A stretch of DNA of 64,000 nucleotides from Paraburkholderia sp. PREW-6R (GCF_039621805.1 NZ_CP155074.1:682001-746000); one strand, 5' to 3'. Counted from the first letter of the stretch, positions 8,820 through 20,322 are shown. Notes: generated by a model from the letters alone, not told the origin. Translations and numbers: made by a program.

Positions 8820-8867
8820 CCATCCACTTCGGATGGCTTTAACGGCGCGTTGCAACCCTGCGCCGTT
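8820..8867. terminator. Two hairpins between convergent genes
   Basis: Two inverted repeats lie between the stop codons of the DUF1488 gene (8810) and the purine permease (8897): CCATCC/GGATGG at 8820-8836 with a five-base loop followed by CTTT, and AACGGCGC/GCGCCGTT at 8841-8867 with an 11-base loop. The convergent position suggests a shared terminator. T-tracts are weak, so this is moderate support only. Confidence 0.45.
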
Positions 8868-8896
8868 GGCCTGCCATGCCCGCTCCCCGCGTGACG

Positions 8897-10198
8897 TCAT
8901 TCGCTGCCGAGATAGAAATAACGGAACAGAAAAATCGCGGCAATGATCCACACGACGAGTTTCACTTTGCGCGCCTGGCCCGTCAGCAGCTTCAAACCGG
9001 CGTACGAGATGAAGCCGAACGCGACACCATTGGCGATCGAGTAGGTGAACGGCATCAGCAAGGCGGTAAGTGCCGCGGGCACGACTTCTGTTGCGTCGTC
9101 CCACGGCAGGTCGAGCATCTCGCGCAGCATCAGGCACGACACGTACAGCAGCGCGGGCGCCGTCGCATAGCCCGGCACCACGCCCGCGAGCGGCGCGAAG
9201 AACAGCGCCGCGAGGAACAGCACGGCCACCGTCAACGCGGTGACGCCGGTGCGGCCGCCGGCCTGCACGCCCGATGCGCTTTCAATATAGGCGGTGGTCG
9301 ACGAGGTGCCGAGCATCGAGCCTGCCAGAATGGCGGTGCTATCCGCGAGCAGTGCGCGGTTCAGGCGGTGCATCTTGCCTTCGACCAGCAGTCCCGCGCG
9401 ATTGGCGACGCCCATCAGCGTGCCGGTCGCGTCGAACAGTTCGACGAGGAAAAACACGAGGATCACGTTCAGCACGCCGCTCGACAGCGCGCCGCGAATG
9501 TCGAGTTGAAAGAGCGTCGGCGCAATGGATGGCGGCGCGGACACGACGCCGTGAAACTGGTTGCCGCCAAAGAAAAAGCTCAGCACGGTGACGCCGACGA
9601 TCCCGATCAGGATCGCGCCGCGCACTCGCAGATGATCCAGCGTGACGATCGCGAAAAAGCCGATCACCGCAAGGATCACGTGCGGGCTGTGCAAATCGCC
9701 CAGCGTGACGAGCGTTGCCGGATTGCCGACCACGACACCCGCCGTCTTGAGCGAGATGATCGCGAGAAAAAGGCCGATACCGCCGGTGATCGCAATGCGG
9801 ATCGAATGCGGAATGCCGTTGACGATCACCTCGCGCACACGGAACAGCGTGACGATCAGGAACAGGCAGCCGGAGATGAACACCGCGCCGAGCGCGGCCT
9901 GCCACGTAAAGCCCATGCCCTTCACCACGGTGTACGCGAAGTATGCGTTCAGCCCCATGCCGGGCGCGAGCGCGATCGGGTAGTTCGCATACAGACCCAT
10001 GATCAGCGAAGCCAGCGCGGCCACGAGGCAGGTCGCGACGAATACCGCTTCCTTCGGCATGCCGGCGTCGCCGAGGATCGCCGGGTTGACGAAGATGATG
10101 TAAGCCATCGTCAGAAAAGTGGTGACGCCGGCGAGGACTTCGGTGCGGAAGTTGGTACCGGCGGCTTCAAAACCGAAGTAGCGTTTAATGGAGTCCAT
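8897..10198 (-). CDS. NCS2-family purine permease (AzgA-like)
   Basis: The 433-residue integral membrane protein starts MDSIKRYFGFEAAGTNFRTE, and TFLTMAYIIFVNPAIL follows, a hallmark of the AzgA/GhxP branch of the NCS2 family. About 12-14 hydrophobic segments span the whole length, including ALAPGMGLNAYFAYTVV, a conserved transport segment. Characterised members import adenine, guanine or hypoxanthine with protons. It is a single gene with about 470 bases of upstream DNA. The exact base specificity cannot be read from the sequence. Confidence 0.9.
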   Translation of the reverse strand: MDSIKRYFGFEAAGTNFRTEVLAGVTTFLTMAYIIFVNPAILGDAGMPKEAVFVATCLVAALASLIMGLYANYPIALAPGMGLNAYFAYTVVKGMGFTWQAALGAVFISGCLFLIVTLFRVREVIVNGIPHSIRIAITGGIGLFLAIISLKTAGVVVGNPATLVTLGDLHSPHVILAVIGFFAIVTLDHLRVRGAILIGIVGVTVLSFFFGGNQFHGVVSAPPSIAPTLFQLDIRGALSSGVLNVILVFFLVELFDATGTLMGVANRAGLLVEGKMHRLNRALLADSTAILAGSMLGTSSTTAYIESASGVQAGGRTGVTALTVAVLFLAALFFAPLAGVVPGYATAPALLYVSCLMLREMLDLPWDDATEVVPAALTALLMPFTYSIANGVAFGFISYAGLKLLTGQARKVKLVVWIIAAIFLFRYFYLGSE

Positions 10199-10665
10199 GA
10201 GGCGGGTCTCTCGTCGATCAGATACGTGTGTTGTGATGAGGTGTTGACGTAGCGAATGAGCGGGCGAGGCGCCGTTGAACGCCGTACCCGTGCGCTGCGC
10301 GAGCGCGCCACGGGCGGATTGTAATTGTGATTGATGCCCAGACGGGGAATTGGCACGATGAATAGGTCGCTTCGACGTGCATCCCGTTCCGGATCGGCCG
10401 GTGACTGTGGCGTACGCGCATCAGCCTGCGGCGGCCACTGCTGCGCGAGCAGCCGGCCGGCGGCCGGGCTCGGCGAGCGACAGTCTTGCTATTGCACCGA
10501 CTGAACGCAGCAACGCCGGTGATAACGACGCCGTTGCCGCACAAAGCGAAAGCGCGAAAACGCAAAAACGCGAAAAAACCGCAGCGTCACACGCGCTCGC
10601 CGGCGACCGTTGCAATCGCGGGCGAGTCCAGCAGATGCGTCGAGAAGGCGAGGAAAGCTAAGGCT
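10199..10665. promoter_or_regulatory. Upstream region of the purine permease
   Basis: About 467 bases without a supported gene, lying upstream of the permease and downstream of the DUF4148 gene. AT-richer DNA around 10315-10335 (GATTGTAATTGTGATTGATG) is the best candidate for the permease promoter. I did not find a purine riboswitch core. Confidence 0.4.
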
Positions 10666-10926
10666 TTACTGGACGAGCGTGCCGCCGTTTGCTTGCGCAC
10701 GCCGCGCCGCCACGATCCGGCCGGCACGCTGCGCATTCTGCGGATAGTCGATCCAGTCGAGCGGATCGTAGCCGGCGGCGCGCCATTCGACCAGATCGGC
10801 GCGCACCTCGGCACGGGTTTTCGGCGCGGAAGGATCGTTCTGACGCGCGGGCGTCTGCGCGAACGCGGCACTGATGCTGACGGCGGCGAGCAACGCGCCG
10901 AACGCGATAAATGAAGCAGGTTTCAT
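10666..10926 (-). CDS. DUF4148 domain secreted protein
   Basis: An 86-residue protein with a Sec signal peptide (about residues 1-25, cleavage after AAFAQ), then the DUF4148 segment PKTRAEVRADLVEWRAAGYDP. This short family is a hallmark of Burkholderiaceae and is predicted to be periplasmic, with no known function. The ATG at 10926 is preceded by GGGAGCTC and gives a proper signal peptide; the frame upstream to 11007 does not. Confidence 0.85.
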   Translation of the reverse strand: MKPASFIAFGALLAAVSISAAFAQTPARQNDPSAPKTRAEVRADLVEWRAAGYDPLDWIDYPQNAQRAGRIVAARRAQANGGTLVQ

Positions 10927-11076
10927 GATGAGCTCCCGTGAAGCGGTTAAAAGCGAGGGCTGAATTCTAGTTTCCCAATGCGTTTCGAGTAATGCCGTTG
11001 AAGGCAATGATCCGTTTCATCCAGCGAACCAACGCCGACCGTACCGGCTGCGAAGCGCGCCGGCGCCGAATGGCGT

Positions 11077-11850
11077 TCACGGGACCGTCGGCTTGCCGAA
11101 GCGGTCGAGTACCGCGCTCAGCAGGTCGATCGGCAACGGGAAGACGATCGTCGAGTTCTTGTCGGCGGCGATGGTGGTCAGTGTTTGCAGGTAACGCAAC
11201 TGCATGGCCTGCGGCTGCCGCGCCAGCGTCTGCGCCGCTTCCAGCAGATGCTGCGACGCCTGCAGCTCGCCTTCCGCGTGAATGACCTTGGCGCGCCGTT
11301 CGCGCTCGGCTTCCGCCTGCCGCGCAATCGCGCGGATCATCGTTTCATTGATATCCACATGTTTGATTTCGACAATCGACACCTTGATGCCCCACGCGTC
11401 GGTCTGGGCGTCCAGCACCTTCTGGATGTCCGCGTTCAGTTGCTCGCGCTCGGCGAGCAGCTCGTCGAGCTCGTGCTTGCCGAGCACCGCGCGCAGCGTG
11501 GTCTGCGAAAGCTGACTGGTCGCCTCGAAATAGCGCGCCACCTGGATGACGGCTTTTTCCGGATCGACGACGCGGAAATACACCACTGCGTTGACCTTCA
11601 CCGAAACGTTGTCGCGGGTGATCACGTCCTGCGGCGGCACGTCGAACACGATCGTGCGCAGATCCATGCGCACGGCCTGCTGCACGATCGGAATGATCAG
11701 CACGAGGCCGGGTCCCTTTACCTTCCAGAAACGCCCCAGCATGAACACCACGCCGCGCTCGTACTCGCGAAAAATCCGTATCGACGACGCCACCAGCGCG
11801 GCCACCAGCAGAATCAGAATGCTGGTGAAGCCGAATGTGAAACCGATCAT
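11077..11850 (-). CDS. Slipin / SPFH-domain membrane protein
   Basis: A 257-residue protein with an N-terminal membrane segment (about 3-25) and an SPFH/stomatin domain: IRIFREYERGVVFMLGRFW, then DVPPQDVITRDNVSVKV and a helical tail rich in AEAERERRAKVI. Slipins form membrane-associated oligomers and are usually paired with an NfeD protease, which is the case here. The start ATG at 11850 overlaps the stop of the upstream nfeD gene as ATGA, so the pair is translationally coupled. Confidence 0.92.
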   Translation of the reverse strand: MIGFTFGFTSILILLVAALVASSIRIFREYERGVVFMLGRFWKVKGPGLVLIIPIVQQAVRMDLRTIVFDVPPQDVITRDNVSVKVNAVVYFRVVDPEKAVIQVARYFEATSQLSQTTLRAVLGKHELDELLAEREQLNADIQKVLDAQTDAWGIKVSIVEIKHVDINETMIRAIARQAEAERERRAKVIHAEGELQASQHLLEAAQTLARQPQAMQLRYLQTLTTIAADKNSTIVFPLPIDLLSAVLDRFGKPTVP

Positions 11851-13364
11851 GTGTGTTCTCCTCGATGGTCCTGTCGCGCGTCGGTGGGCACGACCGTGAG
11901 CGTGAGTCCGCGCCGTGCGATGACGCGCACGGCATGACCCGCCGCGAGCGGAGCCGTGCTGGACACCCGCCAGCGTTCGCCCTGCACGCGCGCCCATCCG
12001 GCCGCCGCACCGTGTGCGTCCGGGGCGCCTGTCGTCTCATCAGCTAGCAAGCCGTCGTCCAGCACCACGCCGACGCTTCCAATCAGCGCTTCCGGACCCG
12101 TGACCACGGGCCGCCGCCGCGCGCGCAGCGCGAGGCGCGACATGCCCAGCACGAAGCCCACGCTGAACACGACGATGGCCGCGATCATCGGCAACGGGAT
12201 GCCGTAGCCGGGCACGTCGGTGTCGATCAGCATCAGCGCGCCGATCACGAACGCGACCACGCCGCCGAAGCCGAGCGAGCCGAAGGTCGGCAGAAATGCT
12301 TCGCCGATCAGGAAAGCCATGCCGAGAAAGATCAGGCCCAGGCCGACATAGTTGACCGGCAACATCTGCATCGCGAACAGGCCCAGCAGCAGACTGATCG
12401 CGCCGACCACGCCCGGCAGCACGAAGCCCGGATTGGCGAATTCGAAGAAGAGGCCATACATGCCGGCCATCAGAAGAATCAACGCGACATTCGGGTCGGT
12501 GATCACGGCGAGAAACTGGCTGCGCCAGTCGGGTTCGAGTGTGACGACCCGCGCGTGCGCGGTGTGCAGCGTGACCGTCCCGCTCGCGGTGCTCACGGTG
12601 CGGCCATCCAGCTGACGCAGCAGATCGGGCACGTCGCGCGCGGTGAGATCGACCACGTGCTGAGCGAGCGCCTCCTGCGCGGAGAGGCTCACCGCCTCGC
12701 GCACCGCGCGCTCGGCCCAGCCGGCGTTGCGGCCGCGCAGCTGGGCAAGTCCGCGAATGTAGGCAGCGGCGTCGTGAACCTGCTTGCGCAATTCGGTCGA
12801 TGAAGTGTCGAGCGGCAGCGTGCTGGAATCGGGCGCGCTCGCGGACCGCGCGGCGCTGGCCGAACCCGCCGAACCCGCCGGCGCCTGTCCGCCGGCGCCG
12901 GTCGACGGCGGCGCGCCGCCGCCCAGGCCGATCTGGATCGGCGTTGCCGCGCCGAGGTTGGTGCCGGGCGCCATCGCCGCAACATGGCTTGCATAGACGA
13001 TATAGGTCCCGGCGCTCGCCGCCCGCGCACCGCCTGGCGCAATGAACGTGGCAACCGGCACCGGCGACGCGAGAATGGCCTTGATGATCTGGCGCATCGC
13101 CGTGTCCAGCCCGCCAGGCGTATCCAGTTGCAGCACCGCGAGTTGCGCGCCGCCGGATTGAGCACGTTGCAAGCTGCGCACGAAGAAATCGGCGCTTGCA
13201 GGCCCAATCGCGCCGTTAAGTGGAATCACCACCACCTGAGCGGGCGCGCTCGACGCAACGGTGACTGCCGCATGCGCCCCGTTCAACAGAAGACCTTCGC
13301 ACGATGCGAATCCGAACGACAACAGCATGCCGAGCACGGTCATGCCGCGCACCAACCGGCTCAT
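11847..13364 (-). CDS. NfeD-type membrane serine protease
   Basis: A long-form NfeD of about 505 residues: signal peptide or anchor, a ClpP-like protease domain (about 45-270; GGLDTAMRQIIKAIL and the presumed catalytic Ser in ARAASAGTYIVYA), a Ser/Ala/Gly-rich insertion near residues 155-185, four or five membrane segments, and a C-terminal OB-fold. Such proteases cleave slipin, the product of the overlapping downstream gene. I chose ATG 13364 because it gives a clean signal sequence and has AGGG nearby; the frame continues to ATG 13433. The insertion in the protease domain is longer than usual. Confidence 0.9.
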   Translation of the reverse strand: MSRLVRGMTVLGMLLSFGFASCEGLLLNGAHAAVTVASSAPAQVVVIPLNGAIGPASADFFVRSLQRAQSGGAQLAVLQLDTPGGLDTAMRQIIKAILASPVPVATFIAPGGARAASAGTYIVYASHVAAMAPGTNLGAATPIQIGLGGGAPPSTGAGGQAPAGSAGSASAARSASAPDSSTLPLDTSSTELRKQVHDAAAYIRGLAQLRGRNAGWAERAVREAVSLSAQEALAQHVVDLTARDVPDLLRQLDGRTVSTASGTVTLHTAHARVVTLEPDWRSQFLAVITDPNVALILLMAGMYGLFFEFANPGFVLPGVVGAISLLLGLFAMQMLPVNYVGLGLIFLGMAFLIGEAFLPTFGSLGFGGVVAFVIGALMLIDTDVPGYGIPLPMIAAIVVFSVGFVLGMSRLALRARRRPVVTGPEALIGSVGVVLDDGLLADETTGAPDAHGAAAGWARVQGERWRVSSTAPLAAGHAVRVIARRGLTLTVVPTDARQDHRGEHT

Positions 13365-13509
13365 CGCGGTGCCCTGGTCAAGCAGCGCGCACGAGCCAGA
13401 CTGCCGGAACGGGAGACGCGGATACGTGCTCATCGTCGACGGCTGCCGCGCCGGTCGACGGGTTTCGACCGGCGCGGGCCGAACCCCAGGAAGGCCTGCT
13501 GCTTACAGC

Positions 13510-14565
13510 TTAGTCCGATTCCGCATGCGGCGTGTGATCCGCCTGTGCCGGGCGGTAGTCGGTCGGACGCATGCCCGTCCACTTGCGGAACGCGCGATGA
13601 AACGCGCTGGGCTCCGCGAATCCTACGGACGTGGCGATCTCGGCAATCGTGCGTTTGCCGTCCTGCAATTCGCCGATCGCAATGTCGCGCCGCAGGTCAT
13701 CCTTGATCGATTGGTACGTATAGCCTTCCTGCTTCAGACGCCGGCGCATGGTCGCCTCGGCGACGTTCAGGCGCTCGGCCATGCGGTCCGCGGGAGGCCA
13801 GTTCGCCATGGGCAGCGCGCGCAGCATCTTGCGCACGCGTGCCGCGAGCGAGCCCGGATTGCGATATTTGACGATGAAGCTGCCGGGCGCGTCGCGCAGG
13901 AACGCCTTGACGGTTTGCGTCGTCTGGATCACCGGCAGGTCGAGGAACGACGGCGCAAGATCGACATACGAGCCGGCCTGATCGAAGCTCATCTGGTCGC
14001 AGAACATCAGCCGGTATTCGTGCGCGGCGGGCGGCTCGGCGCAGCGGAACCCCGCTTCGAGCAATGGAATGCGCCGGCCGACCAGCCAGCACAGCAGCCC
14101 ATATACGAGGATGAAATAGGTCGCGTAAGCGAACATGGCGGGTGGCATGCGGCCTTCGCGTTCGACAAAGCGCAAGCGCACGTAATCCGTACCGGTTTCG
14201 ATCTGCGCGGCAAGATCGTCCAGCACGAGCCGCATGAAACTCACCGCGCGGGCGAGCGCCTGGCCGCCCGTGCGCGCGGTGAGCGCGGCACGGGTCATGG
14301 CGACGAAACTGCCGCTTTTCATCCGGTGCGAATCCTGGCCGAAGAATTCGTCGTCGAGCGCGCGGGCGATGCTGGCCCACAGCGCGCCGTATTGCGCCGC
14401 CGACACCCGGCTTCGCGGGGACGCCAGCAGCGGCGCGGCGATGCCTGCGGCCTCCGCGAGCGGCAACGCGTCGAGCCCACTCGCGCGCGCGAGCGCCAGG
14501 GTTTCTTCAACGAGGCTGACGGAAATCGTGCCGCGGTCGTGACCCGCGCTTCTCAGGGTTTTCAT
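13510..14565 (-). CDS. AraC-family regulator with arabinose-binding-like N-domain
   Basis: The 351-residue protein has a ligand-binding domain of the arabinose_bd type found in ornithine/arginine-responsive AraC regulators (about 25-210) and a C-terminal double helix-turn-helix (about 250-340, IAEIATSVGFAEPSAFHRAF then FRKWTGMRPTDYR). It is divergent from the valine-degradation operon that starts 224 bases away. By analogy with MmsR, the AraC-type activator of mmsAB in Pseudomonas, it probably activates that operon. The link is inference from position. Confidence 0.85.
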   Translation of the reverse strand: MKTLRSAGHDRGTISVSLVEETLALARASGLDALPLAEAAGIAAPLLASPRSRVSAAQYGALWASIARALDDEFFGQDSHRMKSGSFVAMTRAALTARTGGQALARAVSFMRLVLDDLAAQIETGTDYVRLRFVEREGRMPPAMFAYATYFILVYGLLCWLVGRRIPLLEAGFRCAEPPAAHEYRLMFCDQMSFDQAGSYVDLAPSFLDLPVIQTTQTVKAFLRDAPGSFIVKYRNPGSLAARVRKMLRALPMANWPPADRMAERLNVAEATMRRRLKQEGYTYQSIKDDLRRDIAIGELQDGKRTIAEIATSVGFAEPSAFHRAFRKWTGMRPTDYRPAQADHTPHAESD

Positions 14566-14788
14566 GGGTAAGAGCTGGCAAACGCGCTCAACAATCTGCT
14601 TGGAGTGAATGGCTAAGCCCTTGAAAATGCGGGCCGACTCGCTATTTCAGTGCGCGGGTATGGCAATCGCGCTCAGTGAGAATGATCGGGCTGAGCATCG
14701 AACCTGTCCAGCGCCATGCCTACACTTGCTTGAGGATGGCGCACCGCGTACCCCGCGCGCGATCCCACGCACATCACAGGACCACGCC

Positions 14789-15922
14789 ATGGACAGCCTT
14801 TATACCGACGAACAACGGATGATTCGCGACGCCGCGCGCGACTTCGCCACCGAACGGCTCGCGCCGCACGCGGCGCAATGGGACCGCGACGCGCAACTGC
14901 CCGCCGAAGTCGTCACGCAGATGGGCGAACTCGGCTTTCTCGGGATGATCGTGCCGCCCGAATGGGGCGGCTCGTACTCCGACTATGTCGCCTACGCGCT
15001 TGCCATCGAAGAAATCGCCGCGGGCTGCGCGTCCTGCGCCACGCTGATGAGCGTGCACAACTCCGTGGGCTGCGGACCGATCCTGAACTACGGCACGGAT
15101 GCGCAGAAGGACCAGTATCTGAAAGACCTTGCCACCGGCCGCCGGATCGGCGCCTTCTGCCTGACCGAACCGCAGGCCGGCTCGGAAGCGAACAACCTGC
15201 GCACGCGCGCCGTGCTGCATGACGGCAAATGGGTGCTCAACGGCAACAAGCAGTTCGTGACCAATGGCGCGCGTGCCGATATCGCCATCGTGTTCGCCGT
15301 GACCGACCCCGAGCGCGGCAAGCGTGGCCTGTCGGCGTTCATCGTGCCGACCAGCACGCCGGGCTTTAACGTCGGCAAACCGGAGCACAAGCTCGGCATA
15401 CGCGCATCGGATACCTGCCCGATTTCGTTCGACGACTGCGCGGTGCCGCAGGCCAATCTGCTCGGCGAGCCCGGCGACGGGCTGCGCATCGCGCTGTCGA
15501 ATCTGGAGGGCGGGCGCATCGGCATCGCGGCGCAGGCAGTCGGCATTGCGCGGGCGGCTTTCGACGCCGCGCGCGCTTATGCCAGTGAGCGCGTGCAGTT
15601 CGGCAAGCCGATCAGGGAGCATCAGACGGTCGCCAACATGCTGGCGGACATGACCACGCGTCTGAATGCCGCGCGGCTTCTGGTGCACCATGCGGCGCGG
15701 CTGCGTTCGGCAGGTCTGCCGTGCCTGTCGGAAGCGTCGCAGGCCAAGCTGTTCGCGTCCGAAGTGGCCGAGCAGATCTGTTCGGACGCCATTCAGATTC
15801 ACGGCGGCTACGGCTATCTGGACGACTACGCGGTGGAGCGTCATTATCGTGACGCCCGCATCACGCAGATCTATGAAGGGACGAGCGAAGTGCAGCGCAT
15901 GGTGATCGCGCGCAACGTGTAG
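14789..15922 (+). CDS. Acyl-CoA dehydrogenase, probably isobutyryl-CoA dehydrogenase
   Basis: The 377-residue protein begins MDSLYTDEQRMIRDAARDF and has the full acyl-CoA dehydrogenase fold: FAD/substrate segment FCLTEPQAGSEANN, middle beta domain, and C-terminal helical domain with HGGYGYLDDYAVERHYRDA and the catalytic Glu (E363) in IYEGTSEVQ. It oxidises a short acyl-CoA to the enoyl-CoA with electrons passing to ETF. As first gene of a valine-degradation set, isobutyryl-CoA to methacrylyl-CoA is the most likely reaction. The ATG at 14789 was chosen because the family starts there; upstream frame is not family-like. Confidence 0.93.
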   Translation: MDSLYTDEQRMIRDAARDFATERLAPHAAQWDRDAQLPAEVVTQMGELGFLGMIVPPEWGGSYSDYVAYALAIEEIAAGCASCATLMSVHNSVGCGPILNYGTDAQKDQYLKDLATGRRIGAFCLTEPQAGSEANNLRTRAVLHDGKWVLNGNKQFVTNGARADIAIVFAVTDPERGKRGLSAFIVPTSTPGFNVGKPEHKLGIRASDTCPISFDDCAVPQANLLGEPGDGLRIALSNLEGGRIGIAAQAVGIARAAFDAARAYASERVQFGKPIREHQTVANMLADMTTRLNAARLLVHHAARLRSAGLPCLSEASQAKLFASEVAEQICSDAIQIHGGYGYLDDYAVERHYRDARITQIYEGTSEVQRMVIARNV

Positions 15923-16041
15923 GCGCAAATGCGTGAGGGTTCCAGCGCAGAACAGCCGGTGAGCGCACCGGCGGGCAGGCAAGGTAGCAGCGAATCAAAG
16001 CGGCATACATAGAGCGCACAGCGCGCCATCCGGAGACGACG

Positions 16042-17733
16042 ATGACTGCAGCGAAAGCCTTTTTCGACGCGCGTGACCTGTTACAGCGCCATCGAACCGA
16101 CTACGACCGTGCGTATCGCGAGTTCGCGTGGCCGGTGCTGGGCGAGTTCAACTGGGCGCTGGATTATTTCGACGTCATCGCGCACGGCAACGACAACCCC
16201 GCGTTGTGGATCGTCGACGACCCGGCCACCGAAGGTTTGCGCCTCTCGTACGCACAGATGTCGGAGCGCTCGGCACGCATGGCGAATTTTTTGCGCGGCG
16301 TGGGCGTGGGACGCGGCGACCGCCTGCTGCTGATGCTGCCGAACCGCGTCGAACTGTGGGACGTGATGCTCGCCGCGATGAAGCTCGGCGCGATCGTGCT
16401 GCCCGCCACCACCCAGCTTTCCGCCGACGACGTACGCGACCGCGTACAGATTGGCGGCGCGACGTTCGTCGTGGTGGATAGCGCGGAACTCGCCAAGTTC
16501 GACACGCTGGACGTGCCGCTTACGCGCCTTTCGGTCGGCGCGGCGCGCGAGGGCTGGATCGACATCGCCGCCGCTTACGAGGCCTCGCCGCATTTCACGC
16601 CAGAAGGCATCACGTACGCCACCGATCCGCTGCTGCTGTACTTCACGTCCGGCACCACGTCGAAGCCGAAGCTTGTCGAGCATACGCACCAGAGCTATCC
16701 GGTCGGCCATCTGTCCACGATGTACTGGATCGGCCTGCAGAAAAACGACATTCACTGGAACATCAGCTCGCCTGGCTGGGCCAAGCACGCATGGAGCTGC
16801 TTTTATGCGCCCTGGAACGCGCAGGCCTGCGTGTTCGTGTTCAACTTCGCGCGCTTCGTGCCGAAAGATACACTCGACGTGCTGGTGCGCTTTAACGTCA
16901 CCACGCTGTGCGCGCCGCCTACCGTCTGGCGCATGCTCGTGCAGGAGCATCTCGCGGAGTATCCGGTCAAGCTGCGCGAGATCGTCGGCGCGGGCGAGCC
17001 GCTCAATCCGGAGATCATCGAGCGGGTCAGGCATGCGTGGGGCATCACGATTCGCGACGGTTTCGGCCAGACCGAAACCACCTGCCAGATCGGCAATCCG
17101 CCGGGTCAACCTGTCGTGGCAGGGTCGATGGGACGGCCGCTGCCGGGCTACCGCATCGAACTGCTCGACGCCGACGATCAACCCGTCACCGAAGGCGAAA
17201 TCTCGCTGCCGCTTGCGCAGCGCCCGCTCGGACTGATGACCGGCTATGCGAACAATCCGAACGCCACCGCGCAAGCCATGCGCAACGGCTTCTATCACAC
17301 GTCGGATGTCGCGCTGCGGCGCGAAGACGGGTACTACGTGTATGTGGGCCGCGCGGACGATGTTTTTAAATCGTCCGATTACCGGCTCAGTCCGTTCGAG
17401 CTCGAAAGCGTGCTGATCGAGCACGAGGCGATCGGCGAAGCCGCCGTGGTGCCGAGCGCCGACGCGCTGCGTCTGTCTGTGCCGAAGGCGTTCGTCACCG
17501 TGCGCCAGGGTTACGAGGCCGGTCCTGAACTTGCGCGCGCCGTGTTCGCGTTCTCGCGCGAAAAACTCGCGCCGTACAAGCGGATTCGACGCCTGCAATT
17601 TAGCGAGTTGCCCAAAACCATCTCGGGGAAAATTCGCCGCGTCGAACTCAGGCGCCGCGAAATGGAGCGTGCAGCTGAACCGGCGCGGCTGCCCGGCGAA
17701 TTCTGGGAGGAAGATTTTCCGGATCTGCGCTAA
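16042..17733 (+). CDS. AMP-forming acyl-CoA synthetase
   Basis: The 563-residue protein has the adenylate-forming fold: phosphate-binding loop LYFTSGTTSKPKLVEH (around residue 200), motif GFGQTETTCQIG, hinge region YVYVGRADDVFKSSDYR, and the C-terminal catalytic Lys in LPKTISGKIRR. It makes an acyl-CoA from a free acid, ATP and CoA. Its length resembles the medium-chain acyl-CoA or acetoacetyl-CoA-like synthetase branch. Lying inside the valine operon, it may activate isobutyrate, propionate or methacrylate taken up or released by thioesterases. The exact acid is inference. An RBS-like CGGAGACGACG precedes the ATG. Confidence 0.9.
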   Translation: MTAAKAFFDARDLLQRHRTDYDRAYREFAWPVLGEFNWALDYFDVIAHGNDNPALWIVDDPATEGLRLSYAQMSERSARMANFLRGVGVGRGDRLLLMLPNRVELWDVMLAAMKLGAIVLPATTQLSADDVRDRVQIGGATFVVVDSAELAKFDTLDVPLTRLSVGAAREGWIDIAAAYEASPHFTPEGITYATDPLLLYFTSGTTSKPKLVEHTHQSYPVGHLSTMYWIGLQKNDIHWNISSPGWAKHAWSCFYAPWNAQACVFVFNFARFVPKDTLDVLVRFNVTTLCAPPTVWRMLVQEHLAEYPVKLREIVGAGEPLNPEIIERVRHAWGITIRDGFGQTETTCQIGNPPGQPVVAGSMGRPLPGYRIELLDADDQPVTEGEISLPLAQRPLGLMTGYANNPNATAQAMRNGFYHTSDVALRREDGYYVYVGRADDVFKSSDYRLSPFELESVLIEHEAIGEAAVVPSADALRLSVPKAFVTVRQGYEAGPELARAVFAFSREKLAPYKRIRRLQFSELPKTISGKIRRVELRRREMERAAEPARLPGEFWEEDFPDLR

Positions 17734-17755
17734 AGCCGTTTCGTCTTTCGGCTTT
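17732..17755 (+). other. Hairpin after the acyl-CoA synthetase gene
   Basis: AAAGCCG (17732-17738) pairs with CGGCTTT (17749-17755) across a ten-base loop, right at the stop codon, followed by TCGG rather than a long T-run. It may weakly terminate or protect the upstream message and so set different levels of the two operon halves. Support is weak. Confidence 0.3.
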
Positions 17756-17840
17756 TCGGCCGGCTTTAAAGGTCGATGCAGGCCGATTCGTTTCAGTCAC
17801 TGTCCGGCCGCCGCCGCGGCCACTGCAGAGGAGTTTGAGC

Positions 17841-19370
<1,530 letters not shown>

Positions 19371-19410
19371 GCGTTGCGCATCCAGTGAGTGCCTTAACGG
19401 AGACGGCATC

Positions 19411-20322
19411 ATGAAAATCGGTTTCATCGGACTCGGCAACATGGGCGCGCCGATGGCGCAGAACCTGCTCAAGGCGGGCCACGCGGTCAACGTGTTCGAT
19501 CTCAATGCGCAAGCTGTGCAGGCGCTCGTCGACGCGGGCGCGGTGGCCGCAGGTTCGCCGAAAGCAGCGGCGCAGGACGTGGAGTGCGTCATCACCATGC
19601 TGCCCGCCGCCGCGCATGTGCGCAGCGTGCTGAGCGACGCCGATGGCGTGCTCGCCGGCATCGGCAAAGGTGTGACGATCATCGATTCGAGCACGATCGA
19701 CCCGGCGAGCGTGAAGGCGTTCGCCGGGCTGGCCGCGCAGCATGGCAATACGTTCGTCGACGCGCCGGTGTCCGGCGGCACCGGCGGCGCGGCGGCCGGC
19801 ACACTGACCTTCATGGTGGGCGGCAGCGCAAGCGCGTACGAGCAGGTCAAGCCGGTACTCTCCGCCATGGGCAAGAACATTGTCCATTGCGGCGACACCG
19901 GCACCGGCCAGGTCGCGAAAATCTGCAACAACCTCGTGCTCGGCATCACGATGGCAGGCGTGGCGGAGGCGATGGCGCTCGGCGAATCGCTCGGCATCGA
20001 CGTCAAAGTGCTGGGCGGCATCATCAATACGTCGACCGGGCGCTGCTGGAGTTCGGACACGTATAACCCGATGCCGGGCGTGATCGACACCGCGCCTTCC
20101 ACGCGCGGCTACACGGGCGGGTTCGGCACGGATCTGATGCTCAAGGATCTGGGCCTTGCGACGGACGCCGCGAAATCCGCGCGTCAACCGGTTTATCTCG
20201 GCGCGCTGGCCCAGCAGCTTTATCAGACGATGAGCACGAAAGGCGCGGGACGCCTCGATTTTTCCGCGGTGATCCGGCTGTATCGTCAGGACAGGAATGA
20301 AGGTAAGGACGGAGCCGTGTGA
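19411..20322 (+). CDS. mmsB: 3-hydroxyisobutyrate dehydrogenase
   Basis: The 303-residue protein has the Rossmann motif GFIGLGNMGAPMA at residues 4-16, substrate motif FVDAPVSGGTGGAAAGTLT, and catalytic Lys170 in GQVAKICNN. This is the 3-hydroxyisobutyrate branch of the beta-hydroxyacid dehydrogenases, which oxidises 3-hydroxyisobutyrate to methylmalonate semialdehyde with NAD. It lies between mmsA and an enoyl-CoA hydratase gene, whose ATG overlaps the mmsB stop (TGATG), so translation is coupled. Confidence 0.96.
   Translation: MKIGFIGLGNMGAPMAQNLLKAGHAVNVFDLNAQAVQALVDAGAVAAGSPKAAAQDVECVITMLPAAAHVRSVLSDADGVLAGIGKGVTIIDSSTIDPASVKAFAGLAAQHGNTFVDAPVSGGTGGAAAGTLTFMVGGSASAYEQVKPVLSAMGKNIVHCGDTGTGQVAKICNNLVLGITMAGVAEAMALGESLGIDVKVLGGIINTSTGRCWSSDTYNPMPGVIDTAPSTRGYTGGFGTDLMLKDLGLATDAAKSARQPVYLGALAQQLYQTMSTKGAGRLDFSAVIRLYRQDRNEGKDGAV

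Noticed and set aside
8876..10252. 458-codon plus-strand frame over the purine permease
   Set aside because: It is the shadow of the permease, with Arg/His/Asp-rich content and no recognisable domain.
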